From [Mycobacterium] fortunisiensis (lineage in GTDB: Bacteria; Actinomycetota; Actinomycetes; Mycobacteriales; Mycobacteriaceae): a stretch of 64,000 nucleotides of DNA. A program made the translations under genes and the position numbers. The notes beneath the pieces were generated by a model. That model worked only from the letters and a program-made list of their open reading frames with translations, did no database searches and was not told the DNA's origin. The stretch spans positions 412,830 to 476,829 of the forward strand of contig NZ_VOMB01000002.1 in the NCBI RefSeq assembly GCF_019050325.1, given 5' to 3'. Shown here in pieces: positions 37,462 through 45,914 of the stretch. Positions within the stretch are counted from its first letter, which is position 1. Every line of letters starts with the position of its first letter.

Positions 37462-37518
37462 CGAAACGGCATTCCAGCAGGGAAAGTTCGAGAGGACGCC
37501 TGCTGGAATGCCGTTTCG
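37462..37518. terminator. Perfect 20-bp inverted repeat after clpB
   Basis: CGAAACGGCATTCCAGCAGG (37462-37481) and its exact complement at 37499-37518 flank a 17-base loop. The hairpin sits in the 81-base gap between the converging clpB and oxidoreductase genes. There is no T-run, but the length and location fit a bidirectional terminator or RNA-stabilising element. Confidence 0.6.
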
Positions 37519-37529
37519 GCGCTAAAGCG

Positions 37530-38609
37530 TTAAAGGGCGAACCGGCCGGCGAAGCCACGCAGCGGCACGTCGGCGCTTGTCAACAACCCCGGCGGGGCCG
37601 CCACGACCGACGCGATGGCGTTGAGGGCTGGCAGCCCGGTCACGGTCATGCCGATCGAGGCGAATGAGTCCGGATCGGACAGGTCCACACCGGGTTTCGG
37701 GAAGATCATGTGCTTGTTGTAGACACACGGATCGCCCTTGATCTGAGTGATGTAGCAGCCCTTGATGTCCCAGCTCGGGTCGGTGTGCGGAGTCATCTGC
37801 CATTCCAGATGGGTCTCGACGCGCGGTACGCCGTCGACCATGCCCTGGTACTTGATGTAGTTGCCGCCCAGCGATCCCTTCGGCAGGGTGTACCAGCCCA
37901 GGTCGACATCCTTGGTGCAGGCACCCAGCTCGTAGCTGAACTTGACCTCGTCGAGTTCGAGTCCGAAGCAGTCGGCCATCATCAGCACGCTGTCGGCGAA
38001 CACCTCGGTGTACTTGCGCAGCTTGCCGGGGATCGACGGGTCGTCGACGGGCAGGCCGTAGCCGACCTCGATCCAGGTGTCCTTGCTGTGATGGCATGAC
38101 ACGTCGACGGATTCGATGGTGGTGACGTTTTCGATCTCGGCGACGTCGGCCGAGCACACCACGCCGAGGATCTGGTTGAGGCCCGGGTTCATGCCGGTGC
38201 CGTAGAACGTCGACCCACCCTTGGCGCAGGCCTCGGCCAGCAGCTGCGACACCGGCTTGCCCGACGGGTGCGGATGGTTGGTGTCGCGGTGCCAACCGGT
38301 GATCCAGTCCGCGGTGGTGACGATGTTGATGCCGGCCTCAAGGACTTTCACGTAGAGGTCCTCGTCGGGGAACACGCCATGAAAGGTCAGCACGTCGGGA
38401 CGAGCGGCGATGATCTCGTCGATCGAGCCTGTCGCCGTCACCCCGATCGGATCGATCCCGGCGATCTCTCCAGCATCGCGGCCCACCTTTTCCGGTGTGT
38501 AGCAATGCAATCCGACCAGTTCGAGATCGGGGCGCTTGCCGATGCGTTTGATCATCTCGGTGCCGACGTTGCCGGTCGCCACCTGGAAAACGCGGATCTT
38601 CTCGGTCAT
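37530..38609 (-). CDS. NAD(P)H-dependent dehydrogenase, DHDPR/amine-dehydrogenase-like
   Basis: This 359-residue protein has an N-terminal Rossmann fold (VFQVATGNVGTEMIKRI) of the dihydrodipicolinate reductase type and a C-terminal domain with a conserved GTGMNPGL segment, typical of actinobacterial proteins annotated as DapB-like or 2,4-diaminopentanoate-dehydrogenase-like. The start ATG overlaps the TGA of the Rieske gene (ATGA), so the two are translated together. A role in oxidising a product of the neighbouring oxygenase is likely but unproven. Confidence 0.75.
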   Translation of the reverse strand: MTEKIRVFQVATGNVGTEMIKRIGKRPDLELVGLHCYTPEKVGRDAGEIAGIDPIGVTATGSIDEIIAARPDVLTFHGVFPDEDLYVKVLEAGINIVTTADWITGWHRDTNHPHPSGKPVSQLLAEACAKGGSTFYGTGMNPGLNQILGVVCSADVAEIENVTTIESVDVSCHHSKDTWIEVGYGLPVDDPSIPGKLRKYTEVFADSVLMMADCFGLELDEVKFSYELGACTKDVDLGWYTLPKGSLGGNYIKYQGMVDGVPRVETHLEWQMTPHTDPSWDIKGCYITQIKGDPCVYNKHMIFPKPGVDLSDPDSFASIGMTVTGLPALNAIASVVAAPPGLLTSADVPLRGFAGRFAL

Positions 38610-39664
38610 GTGAAATCGGCCTCTCGTCCTGAGGTTGAATTGGCGGCTCCGCCACCAGAAGCCAGGTCTGCGGCACTACCGCCCAGACCGTCCGGATAGA
38701 ACTGCATGGCCCACTTACGGATTGCGGTGAAGCCTTCGTATTCGGCGGTGGCCAGCGCCGGGGGATCGGAGTAGCGCTGGTGTGACCAGATGTGGATGTC
38801 CTGGGTGAACTGCCGGATCACCTCGTCGCCGAACTCGGTGGCGCGCTGGGCCGCCCGGGGGCTGTCCTTGCCGGGGGTCCGCCCGATGTAGACCATGAAC
38901 CGGACGTCGGAGGTGGCCTCGTCGACGGGGGTGACCGCGGAGATGGTGCGGTTGTCGATCATGCCCCAGCTCTTGGTCACCGCGATGCCGAGTCCGCCGT
39001 TGATCGCCTCGACGCCGCTGCGCACATCGTCGATCGACTGCTGATCGGAGCCCTCGAAGGTGATCGTGAAATCCACGTAGGAGATCGGCGCGGCGAAGTC
39101 GTGACGGGTGAACACCGGCACGATCGGGGTTTGGTGCACGAATTTGAAGTGCGCGAAGTCGACGCCGTTCTCCAGCACGTACTGCGGATGCAGCTCGAGC
39201 CCTCCGCGGAACAGCCGTTGCTGGGGGTAGTAGTCCGCGGCGCTGCTGCCGTCGGCGAACGACGCGAACACGTCCGGCGCGTCGAAGAACGGCTCCCGCC
39301 CGTCGATGTCGTGCCAGATGTAGATGGCCTCGTTGCGTTCGACGACGGGGTAGGTGCGCATCCGGCGGCCGCGGTTGGGCCGGTCCTGATAGGGGATGCA
39401 GACGTTGCGCCCCTCGGTGTTCCACTGCCAGCCGTGGAACGGGCATTGGATGACCTCGCCCACGACATGCCCGCCGAATCCCAGATGGGCGCCGAGGTGT
39501 TCGCAGTAGGCGTTCATCACGGTCACCTGGCCGGTTTCCGATCGCCAGGCGACCATCTCCTCGCCGAAGTACTTCATGGCGTGCACGGCACCGACGGAAA
39601 CGTCGTCCGACCAGGCGACCTGGAACCATCCCGTCGGTTTCATCGACAACGGTGGTTTGGCCAT
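38606..39664 (-). CDS. Rieske non-haem iron oxygenase (KshA-like)
   Basis: This 352-residue oxygenase alpha subunit carries the Rieske 2Fe-2S ligands C54-x-H56 and C74-x2-H77 (CEHLG, CPFHGW). The mononuclear iron site pattern N166-x2-D169-x2-H172-x4-H177 is followed by a C-terminal catalytic domain. The closest known family is the 3-ketosteroid 9-alpha-hydroxylase/terminal oxygenase group, so a steroid or other hydrophobic substrate is plausible. No reductase gene is adjacent. ATG 39664 faces a TetR gene 70 bases away. Confidence 0.86.
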   Translation of the reverse strand: MAKPPLSMKPTGWFQVAWSDDVSVGAVHAMKYFGEEMVAWRSETGQVTVMNAYCEHLGAHLGFGGHVVGEVIQCPFHGWQWNTEGRNVCIPYQDRPNRGRRMRTYPVVERNEAIYIWHDIDGREPFFDAPDVFASFADGSSAADYYPQQRLFRGGLELHPQYVLENGVDFAHFKFVHQTPIVPVFTRHDFAAPISYVDFTITFEGSDQQSIDDVRSGVEAINGGLGIAVTKSWGMIDNRTISAVTPVDEATSDVRFMVYIGRTPGKDSPRAAQRATEFGDEVIRQFTQDIHIWSHQRYSDPPALATAEYEGFTAIRKWAMQFYPDGLGGSAADLASGGGAANSTSGREADFT

Positions 39665-39683
39665 GAGGCGAATCGTAGGAGGA

Positions 39684-39715
39684 TCTGTGAAACTTTGGAA
39701 GAGGGTTCTGTGAAA
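39684..39715. promoter_or_regulatory. Direct repeats in Rieske/TetR divergent promoter
   Basis: TCTGTGAAA occurs at 39684-39692 and again at 39707-39715, 23 bases apart (about two helical turns), in the 70-base gap between the oxygenase and TetR genes. It could be the regulator's binding site. Confidence 0.45.
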
Positions 39716-39734
39716 ACGGGGTAATCTCTCGGGG

Positions 39735-40379
39735 GTGACCGAGACCGAGGCGAGCGCGCGCCGCACCAACCGGCGCGGCGAAGCCACCCGGGAGAGCATG
39801 CTGGAGGCCGCCCGCAAGGCGCTGGCCACCGGTGACCCGGGGGCGGTCTCGGCCAACCGGATCGCCAAGGACATCGGTGCCACCTGGGGCGCCGTGAAAT
39901 ACCAATTCGGCGACATCGACGGATTCTGGGCGGCGGTCCTGCACCGCACCGCCGAACGGCGCGCGGGCATGTTCAGCCACCACGACAGCGCTGCGTCGTT
40001 GCGCCAGCGCGTCGCCGCGATCATCGACCTGCTCTACGACGGGCTGACGGCCGGCGATTCGCGGGCGATCGAGAATCTGCGCGCCGCGCTGCCGCGGGAT
40101 CCCGCCGAACTGGAACGTCTCTACCCGAAGACCGCGGCCGAACTGTCGTCCTGGGGCCAGGGCTGGCTGCAGACCTGCCAGCAGGCCTTCGCCGACCTCG
40201 GCGTCGACCCCGAGCGGGTGCGCGAGGTTGCCGCGTTCATCCCCGGGGCGATGCGCGGCATCACCTCCGAGCGGCAACTGGGCAGTTTCATCGACCTCGA
40301 CGTGGCCCGGCGCGGACTGACCAACGCGATCGTCGCGTACCTCGAGGACCCCCGCTTGCGGCGTCCTGATCACCAGTAA
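39735..40379 (+). CDS. TetR-family transcriptional regulator
   Basis: This 214-residue protein has an N-terminal helix-turn-helix (RESMLEAARKALATGD, IAKDIGATWGAVKYQFGDIDGFW) and a helical ligand domain. It is divergent from the Rieske-oxygenase/dehydrogenase operon and most likely controls it. Upstream GTG 39735 is used. The ligand is presumably a substrate or intermediate of the oxygenase pathway. Confidence 0.88.
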   Translation: MTETEASARRTNRRGEATRESMLEAARKALATGDPGAVSANRIAKDIGATWGAVKYQFGDIDGFWAAVLHRTAERRAGMFSHHDSAASLRQRVAAIIDLLYDGLTAGDSRAIENLRAALPRDPAELERLYPKTAAELSSWGQGWLQTCQQAFADLGVDPERVREVAAFIPGAMRGITSERQLGSFIDLDVARRGLTNAIVAYLEDPRLRRPDHQ

Positions 40380-40384
40380 TCGGG

Positions 40385-40398
40385 TTGTGACCTCACAA
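40385..40398. promoter_or_regulatory. Short palindrome between TetR gene and ttfA
   Basis: TTGTGA-CC-TCACAA is a perfect 6-2-6 palindrome, six bases after the TetR stop and 41 bases before ttfA. It may be an operator for ttfA or a weak terminator of the TetR gene. Confidence 0.35.
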
Positions 40399-40438
40399 GG
40401 CTGGGGCATTCCCGCGGTCAACAAGTAGGCTATGGCCG

Positions 40439-41305
40439 ATGGTCCCGCTCTGGTTCACGCTGTCCGCACTCTGTTTCGTGGGTGCGGCGGTGCTGCTGTA
40501 CGTCGACATCGACCGTCGGCGTGGGTTGGGACGGCGCCGCAAGTCGTGGGCGAAGTCGCATGGATTCGACTACGAGCATGAGTCGCACGAGATCCTCAAG
40601 CGCTGGAAGCGCGGGGTGATGTCGACGATCGGTGACGTCGCGGCCAAGAACGTCGTCCTCGGCCAGATCCGTGGCGAGGCGGTGTTCATCTTTGACATCG
40701 AAGAGGTGGCGACGGTGATCGCGCTGCACCGCAAGGTCGGCACGAACGTCGTCGTCGATCTGCGACTCAAGGGCATCAAGGAGCCCCGCGAGAGCGACAT
40801 CTGGCTGCTCGGCGCCATCGGCCCGCGGATGGTGTACTCCACCAACCTCGACGCCGCCCGTCGCGCCTGCGACCGCCGGATGGTCACGTTCGCCCACACC
40901 GCTCCCGATTGCGCCGAGATCATGTGGAACGAGCAGAACTGGACGCTCGTCGCCATGCCGGTCACCAGTACCCGCGCGCAATGGGACGAAGGGCTGCGCA
41001 CCGTGCGTCAGTTCAACGATCTGCTGCGGGTGCTGCCCCCGGTTTCGCAGAACGGCGTGGCACCGCAGTCCGGTCAGGGCAGCCAGGCCGCGCTGGCCCG
41101 TCGCGCCGGCTCACCCAGCCGCCCGCTCGCGCCGACCCCGGCCGGGCGCCGGGAACTGCCGCCGGGGCGCGCTGACGCGATGCCGGGCCGCGGTGACGTG
41201 GGCCGCTACACCCAGCCACGTCAGGAACCAGGCCGCCCGGACGTCATCCGGCGCACTCCGCCGCCGGCCCGCAACGGACGTCACGCTCCGCATTACCAGC
41301 GCTGA
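40439..41305 (+). CDS. ttfA: TtfA, trehalose monomycolate transport factor
   Basis: This 288-residue membrane-anchored cytoplasmic protein has one TM helix at 1-22 (VPLWFTLSALCFVGAAVLL), then a conserved folded domain (KNVVLGQIRGEAVFIFD, IGPRMVYSTNLDAARRACD) and a disordered Pro/Arg/Ala-rich tail from about 200. It matches Rv0383c-type TtfA, a partner of the MmpL3 lipid transporter needed for moving trehalose monomycolate to the periplasm. It leads a run that includes a lipoprotein, an RNA methyltransferase and a GH76 enzyme. The pyrE gene remembered between TtfA and the lipoprotein in M. tuberculosis is absent here. Confidence 0.85.
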   Translation: MVPLWFTLSALCFVGAAVLLYVDIDRRRGLGRRRKSWAKSHGFDYEHESHEILKRWKRGVMSTIGDVAAKNVVLGQIRGEAVFIFDIEEVATVIALHRKVGTNVVVDLRLKGIKEPRESDIWLLGAIGPRMVYSTNLDAARRACDRRMVTFAHTAPDCAEIMWNEQNWTLVAMPVTSTRAQWDEGLRTVRQFNDLLRVLPPVSQNGVAPQSGQGSQAALARRAGSPSRPLAPTPAGRRELPPGRADAMPGRGDVGRYTQPRQEPGRPDVIRRTPPPARNGRHAPHYQR

Positions 41306-41333
41306 AGGCCGTGGGAGAACGCAGAACAGAACT

Positions 41334-42230
41334 GTGCCGGTGCGGGCGCTGATCGCGCTGGTGACGGCGGTACTCGTGCTCGTCACCGCAGGCTGCACGT
41401 CCGACGACCCGCAACGTACCTATGAGGCATCGACCGCCGCGCTGGGCGACTCGCTGGACATTCTCGGCTGGCATCTCAAGGTCTCGAATCTGCGGTTCGA
41501 CGCCGAGCAGGTGCTGATCGACGTCGAGGGCTCGGCGTCGGGCGAGAGCCATGCCAAACCCGAGGATCTGCGGTTCGGTCTGTACGGCGCGCTGGCGCAT
41601 CCGATCGAGGCCGACGCCCTGCACGGTTGCGATGACCTGACCGATCTCGGGTTGCGGCCGCTGTCCGCGCCGTCACCGGGCAAGCTCACGGGCACCGTCT
41701 GCCTGGGGCCGCTGCGGGAACAGAACCAGGTGCGCGGAGTGTATGTGTACTCGCCGCGGGAGCGTATTCCGAAGACCACGGTCGCCTACCCGGCGGCGTT
41801 CCCGGTCGGGTTGCTGCCCACCAACGTCGACGAGACCGGGGTGACCGTCAAATCCACCAGCGTCGACGCGTTCAGCGCCGACGGTGCACAGCTGTCGCCG
41901 GCCGCGCTCGGTGCCCCAGATGCGTTCACCGGCAAGGGCTACATGCTGCTCGGCCTCGAAATCGACGGTGCGGCACAGCGTTACGCGGACGATGCGGCGG
42001 CCCGCGGTGGTCCGTTGATGGTGGTGGCCGCCCCCACGCTGCCCCCGCCGGGCCTCAGCCACGCCTGCGCGGTGTACGGCTCGTCGGTGCTGATCATGCC
42101 GGAGGCCTCGCGCGATGCCGTCAACGTCCGGGCCTCGCTGTGCACCCAGGGTGAGATGAACGCCGCGCTGCTGTATGCGTCGGTGTCGGTGATCGGTACC
42201 CATGCGGCGCTGTGGACCACCGGTGGTTGA
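41334..42230 (+). CDS. Conserved lipoprotein (Rv0381c-like)
   Basis: This 298-residue exported protein has a signal sequence with lipobox VTAGC (Cys about residue 20). No enzymatic motif is visible; the mature part is a beta-rich domain with two cysteine pairs (GCDDL/TVCLG and HACAVY/ASLCTQ). GTG 41334 is the preferred start, with GTG 41340 as an alternative. The gene lies 28 bases after ttfA, so an envelope role alongside TtfA is plausible. Its 3' end overlaps the next gene. Confidence 0.72.
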   Translation: MPVRALIALVTAVLVLVTAGCTSDDPQRTYEASTAALGDSLDILGWHLKVSNLRFDAEQVLIDVEGSASGESHAKPEDLRFGLYGALAHPIEADALHGCDDLTDLGLRPLSAPSPGKLTGTVCLGPLREQNQVRGVYVYSPRERIPKTTVAYPAAFPVGLLPTNVDETGVTVKSTSVDAFSADGAQLSPAALGAPDAFTGKGYMLLGLEIDGAAQRYADDAAARGGPLMVVAAPTLPPPGLSHACAVYGSSVLIMPEASRDAVNVRASLCTQGEMNAALLYASVSVIGTHAALWTTGG

Positions 42231-42876
42231 GACCGCCGGCCCGACCGAGTGGGGCGAGTCCCCGGGGGTGGGGCCCTGGGCGGGGCCGCTGCCCACCGGC
42301 GCGGACGCCGGGCGTTATGACCCCGACCTGCTGCGCGACGGGGATACCCGCAATGTCGTTGACGCCTACCGGTACTGGACCCGCGAGGCGATCATCGCCG
42401 ATATCGACACGCGCCGGCACCGGCTGCACATCGCGATCGAGAACTTCGGCAACGACGCCAACATCGGTGCGGTGGTGCGTACCGCGAACGCCTTCGCCGT
42501 CGACACTGTGCACATCGTCGGGCGGCGCCGCTGGAATCGGCGGGGCGCCATGGTCACCGACCGCTATCAGCGGCTGCGTCACCACGACACCACGGCCGAA
42601 TTGCTGTCTTTCGCGGCGGAATCCGGGCTGACGGTGGTGGCGGTGGACAACGTCCCCGGCGCGGTGCGGCTCGAAGAGACCGAGCTGCCGCGTGATTGCC
42701 TGTTGGTGTTCGGTCAGGAGGGGCCGGGCATCACGCCCGAGGCGCAGGCCGGTGCGGCCGTCACGGTGTCCATCGCCCAGTTCGGATCGACCCGCAGTAT
42801 CAACGCCGGGGTTGCTGCCGGAATCGCCATGCATGCCTGGATCGCCCGACATGCCGACATTTCGGAGGCCTGGTAA
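42202..42876 (+). CDS. SpoU/TrmH-family RNA 2'-O-ribose methyltransferase
   Basis: This is a 224-residue knotted SPOUT methyltransferase. Motif 1 is N-F-GNDANIGAVVRTANAF, motif 2 LLVFGQEGPGI and motif 3 SINAGVAAGIA, together forming the S-adenosylmethionine trefoil knot. ATG 42202 overlaps the lipoprotein gene by 29 bases; GTG 42223 would shorten it by seven residues. It is likely to modify tRNA or rRNA; the exact target is unknown. Confidence 0.86.
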   Translation: MRRCGPPVVETAGPTEWGESPGVGPWAGPLPTGADAGRYDPDLLRDGDTRNVVDAYRYWTREAIIADIDTRRHRLHIAIENFGNDANIGAVVRTANAFAVDTVHIVGRRRWNRRGAMVTDRYQRLRHHDTTAELLSFAAESGLTVVAVDNVPGAVRLEETELPRDCLLVFGQEGPGITPEAQAGAAVTVSIAQFGSTRSINAGVAAGIAMHAWIARHADISEAW

Positions 42877-42891
42877 GGCAGGATCGTAAGC

Positions 42892-44001
42892 ATGGATCAG
42901 CTATGGGCCAACCGTGCGGCCAGCGCCGAAGCTGCGATCACCCAACGTCATCTGACCAAACTGTGGCGTCTGCCGGGCACCCAGCTCGGGGTGACGGCCT
43001 GGCCGGCAACCAAGAAATACCGGCAGTTCGGCACCTGGCACTACTGGTGGCAGGCGCACCTGCTGGACTGTCTCGTCGACGCACAGGTACGTGACCCGCA
43101 GCCCGAACGCAAGACCCGCATCGAACGGCAGATCCGGGCACATTGGCTGCGCAACAACCTGTCGTGGGTCAACAACTACTACGACGACATGGCCTGGCTG
43201 GCGTTGGCGCTGGAGCGGGCCGGACGGCTCGTCGACGTCGAGAAGGCCCATGCACTCAAGAAGCTGTGCACCCAGTTCGTCAATGCCTGGGTGCCCGAGG
43301 ACGGCGGCGGTATCCCGTGGCGCAAACAGGACCAGTTCTTCAACGCCCCGGCCAACGGGCCGGCCGGGATCTTCCTGGCCCGCTATGACGACCGGCTGCG
43401 CCGCGCCCAGCAGATGGCCGACTGGATCGACGACACCCTGATCGACCCGGAGACGCATCTGGTGTTTGACGGCATCAAGGCCGGTTCGATGGTGCGCGCG
43501 CAATACACCTACTGCCAGGGCGTGGTGCTCGGGCTGGAGGTCGAGCTCGCAGTGCGCACCCAGGACACCCGGCACGCCGAACGGGTGCGCCGGCTGGTAG
43601 CCGCCGTCGACAAAGAGATGGCGCCCGGCGGTGTCATCAACGGCGCCGGCGGGGGCGACGGCGGATTGTTCAACGGCATCACCGCGCGGTACCTGGCGCT
43701 CGTGGCCAACACCTTGCCGGGCTCCACCGCCGAGGATGACGCGGCGCGTGCGACGGCCCGGACCATCGTGCTCAAATCCGCCGAGTCCGCGTGGACGAAC
43801 CGCCAGACCGTCGATGGGCTGCCGCTGTTCAGTGCGTTCTGGGATCGCGCCGCCGAGATCCCCACCGCCACCGGCAAGGAAGCCCAGTTCGTCGAGGGCG
43901 CGGTCAACGCCTCGGCCATCCCCGAGCGTGATCTGTCCGTCCAGGTGTCGGGTTGGATGTTGATGGAGGCCGCGCACACCGTGGCCGCGGACGAGGACTA
44001 G
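42892..44001 (+). CDS. GH76-like alpha-1,6-mannanase-family protein (Rv0365c-like)
   Basis: This 369-residue protein has an (alpha/alpha)6 barrel of glycoside hydrolase family 76, with the paired catalytic Asp (D98-D99, in NYYDDMAWLALALE), a late GGGDGGLFNG segment and C-terminal AVNASAIPERD. There is no signal peptide, as in other mycobacterial Rv0365c-like proteins, so it may act on cytoplasmic or recycled mannan-type glycans. It follows the methyltransferase by 15 bases. Confidence 0.85.
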   Translation: MDQLWANRAASAEAAITQRHLTKLWRLPGTQLGVTAWPATKKYRQFGTWHYWWQAHLLDCLVDAQVRDPQPERKTRIERQIRAHWLRNNLSWVNNYYDDMAWLALALERAGRLVDVEKAHALKKLCTQFVNAWVPEDGGGIPWRKQDQFFNAPANGPAGIFLARYDDRLRRAQQMADWIDDTLIDPETHLVFDGIKAGSMVRAQYTYCQGVVLGLEVELAVRTQDTRHAERVRRLVAAVDKEMAPGGVINGAGGGDGGLFNGITARYLALVANTLPGSTAEDDAARATARTIVLKSAESAWTNRQTVDGLPLFSAFWDRAAEIPTATGKEAQFVEGAVNASAIPERDLSVQVSGWMLMEAAHTVAADED

Positions 44002-44012
44002 CCAAGGAGCCG

Positions 44013-44924
44013 GTGTTGACGCAAGAGCCGCGAGCCCATATCGATTTCCCCAGCCGGATCGGAGTGTGGTGGGCCAGTGAAACCTGGTCGATGCCCGCCG
44101 CGCAGGAGGTTGCCCGTGAGATCGAGGCGCTCGGCTTCGGTTCGCTGTTCCTGCCCGAGGTGACGGGTAAGGAGTGCCTGACGCAGTCGGCGGCCTTCCT
44201 CGCCGCGACGCAGCGGCTGGTGATCGGCACCGGCATCGCCAACATCCACGTCCGGGTGCCGAGTGCCGCCGAGACCGGGGCCCGCACGCTCACCGCGCTG
44301 CATCCGGGCCGGTTCGTGCTGGGGCTCGGGGTCAGCCACGGACCGTTGGTCGAGCACGGTCTGGGCGGGGTGTACCAGAAGCCGCTGGCCACGATGCGCG
44401 ATTACCTGGACCGGATGGCCGCGGTGCCCGAGCAGATCGAACCGGGAGTCGGCCGGCCACCTCGGCTGCTGGCCGCGCTGGGCCCGAAGATGATCGAGTT
44501 GTCGGGCACGCACGCCGACGGCGCCCACCCTTATCTGGTGACGCCGGAACAGACCCGGGTCACCCGCGACATCCTCGGCCCGGACAAATGGATCGTCTCG
44601 GAGCAGGCGGTGGCCATCGGATCCACCGACGAGGACCAGCTCCGCCGTGCCCACGCGCACCTGGACGTGTACAGCGGTCTGCCGAATTACCGGAATTCGT
44701 GGCTGCGTCAGGGTTTTGACGAGTCCGATTTGGTCCGTGGCGGGTCGGACCGGCTGGCCCGCGGTGTGGTGGGGATGGGATCGGTCGACAGTGCGGCCAA
44801 GGCTGTGACGGCGCATCTGGACGCCGGTGCCGACCACGTGGTGCTGCAGGTGCTCGGCGACAACCCGATGGCTGATCCGCGGCCGGCGCTGCGCGAACTC
44901 GCCGGCGCGCTCGGGCTGGGGTAG
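44013..44924 (+). CDS. LLM-class F420-dependent oxidoreductase (TIGR03620-like)
   Basis: This protein of about 303 residues is a second luciferase-like TIM-barrel enzyme, with RIGVWWASETW near the N-terminus, GTGIANIHVR and ALHPGRFVLGLGVSHGPLVE. AAGGAG precedes both GTG 44013 and the next codon TTG 44016. It belongs to a different subgroup from the LLM gene at 7075-8004. It converges on the LysR gene with four bases between stops. Substrate unknown. Confidence 0.85.
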   Translation: MLTQEPRAHIDFPSRIGVWWASETWSMPAAQEVAREIEALGFGSLFLPEVTGKECLTQSAAFLAATQRLVIGTGIANIHVRVPSAAETGARTLTALHPGRFVLGLGVSHGPLVEHGLGGVYQKPLATMRDYLDRMAAVPEQIEPGVGRPPRLLAALGPKMIELSGTHADGAHPYLVTPEQTRVTRDILGPDKWIVSEQAVAIGSTDEDQLRRAHAHLDVYSGLPNYRNSWLRQGFDESDLVRGGSDRLARGVVGMGSVDSAAKAVTAHLDAGADHVVLQVLGDNPMADPRPALRELAGALGLG

Positions 44925-44928
44925 CCGC

Positions 44929-45885
44929 TCAACTCCACAGCGTCACATGCACTTTCGGTCGGAACCGGGCAACCCCCACGCCGGTGCCGCGGATCATGGC
45001 CTGGGTGCAGCGCGGGGTGGTGATGAACCGGACCAGCTCCGAGACGGCGGGCTGGCGTGCGGCCGGGGGCAGCGTCCAGGCCGACCATTCGCCGGCGACC
45101 TGCAGGCTGGGGCCCTTGATCTGGGCGAGCCGTCCGCTGCTCAGATCCTTGGCCACCGCGAAGCCGATGGTCGGCGTCACCCCGCCGACGCGCTGTACCT
45201 CGTCGAGTGCGGCGGCGTCGCTCTGGAAGATGCGTTGCCGGGCTTCGGGAATCGCCAGGTGCTGCAGCATCGCCGCGATCTCACCGTCGGTACTGCCGCC
45301 TGACGGGCCGAGCAGCCACTGCTGTTCGCGCAGCAGCGCCGGGGTGGGCGTGCGGGCGGCCAAGGGGCTGTCGGGTGTGGTGACCGTGATGATCTGGTAT
45401 TTCAGAAAGGATCGGACGGCCAGCCCGTGACCGTTGTCCGCCGGGGCGGGTCCGAGCGCGATATCGACTGCGCGCGAGGTGATCAGGTGGGCGAATTGGC
45501 CGGCCGGGTGCACGCTGAGTTCGACGGACAGGTCGTCGGCGCGCGACGAGAACAGCTCGATGAGGCCCGGTGCGGCGTGCTCGGCGAATGCGCTCGACGC
45601 GGCGATGCGCAGTAACCGCCTGCCGTGCGCGGCCTCGGTCACCTCGATCGCGGTCTGCTGCTGCAGGCCGAGGATCTCGACGGCCCGGCTGGCCAGCCGT
45701 AGTCCGCCCGGGGTGAAGGCCAGGCCGGCCGCGGTGCGGGTGAACAGTGGATCGTCGAGTTCTTTGCGCAGTTGGGCGACGTGCATGGAGATCCCGGCGT
45801 CGGACATACCGAGCTCCTCGGCTGCGGCCCGCACCGAGCCCAGCCGCACCACCGCCGAAAACGCACGCAGCTGCGCGGGTGTCAC
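44929..45885 (-). CDS. LysR-family regulator divergent from the CO dehydrogenase cluster
   Basis: This 318-residue LysR-type regulator has an N-terminal winged helix (LRAFSAVVRLGSVRAAAEELGMSDAGISMHV) and a C-terminal effector domain. GTG 45885 is the only reasonable start (the Rv0377 homologue is about the same length). Its start is only 29 bases from that of the xdhC-like gene, so it probably controls the cox operon from the shared gap, possibly sensing CO oxidation or carbon limitation. Confidence 0.88.
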   Translation of the reverse strand: MTPAQLRAFSAVVRLGSVRAAAEELGMSDAGISMHVAQLRKELDDPLFTRTAAGLAFTPGGLRLASRAVEILGLQQQTAIEVTEAAHGRRLLRIAASSAFAEHAAPGLIELFSSRADDLSVELSVHPAGQFAHLITSRAVDIALGPAPADNGHGLAVRSFLKYQIITVTTPDSPLAARTPTPALLREQQWLLGPSGGSTDGEIAAMLQHLAIPEARQRIFQSDAAALDEVQRVGGVTPTIGFAVAKDLSSGRLAQIKGPSLQVAGEWSAWTLPPAARQPAVSELVRFITTPRCTQAMIRGTGVGVARFRPKVHVTLWS

Positions 45886-45914
45886 GACTAACAGATTGGC
45901 ATAGATTGATCGGC

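Noticed and set aside
38715..40424. 569-codon minus-strand open frame
   Set aside because: Overlaps the Rieske and TetR genes in another frame; its N-terminal part is antisense to the TetR gene and lacks any motif.
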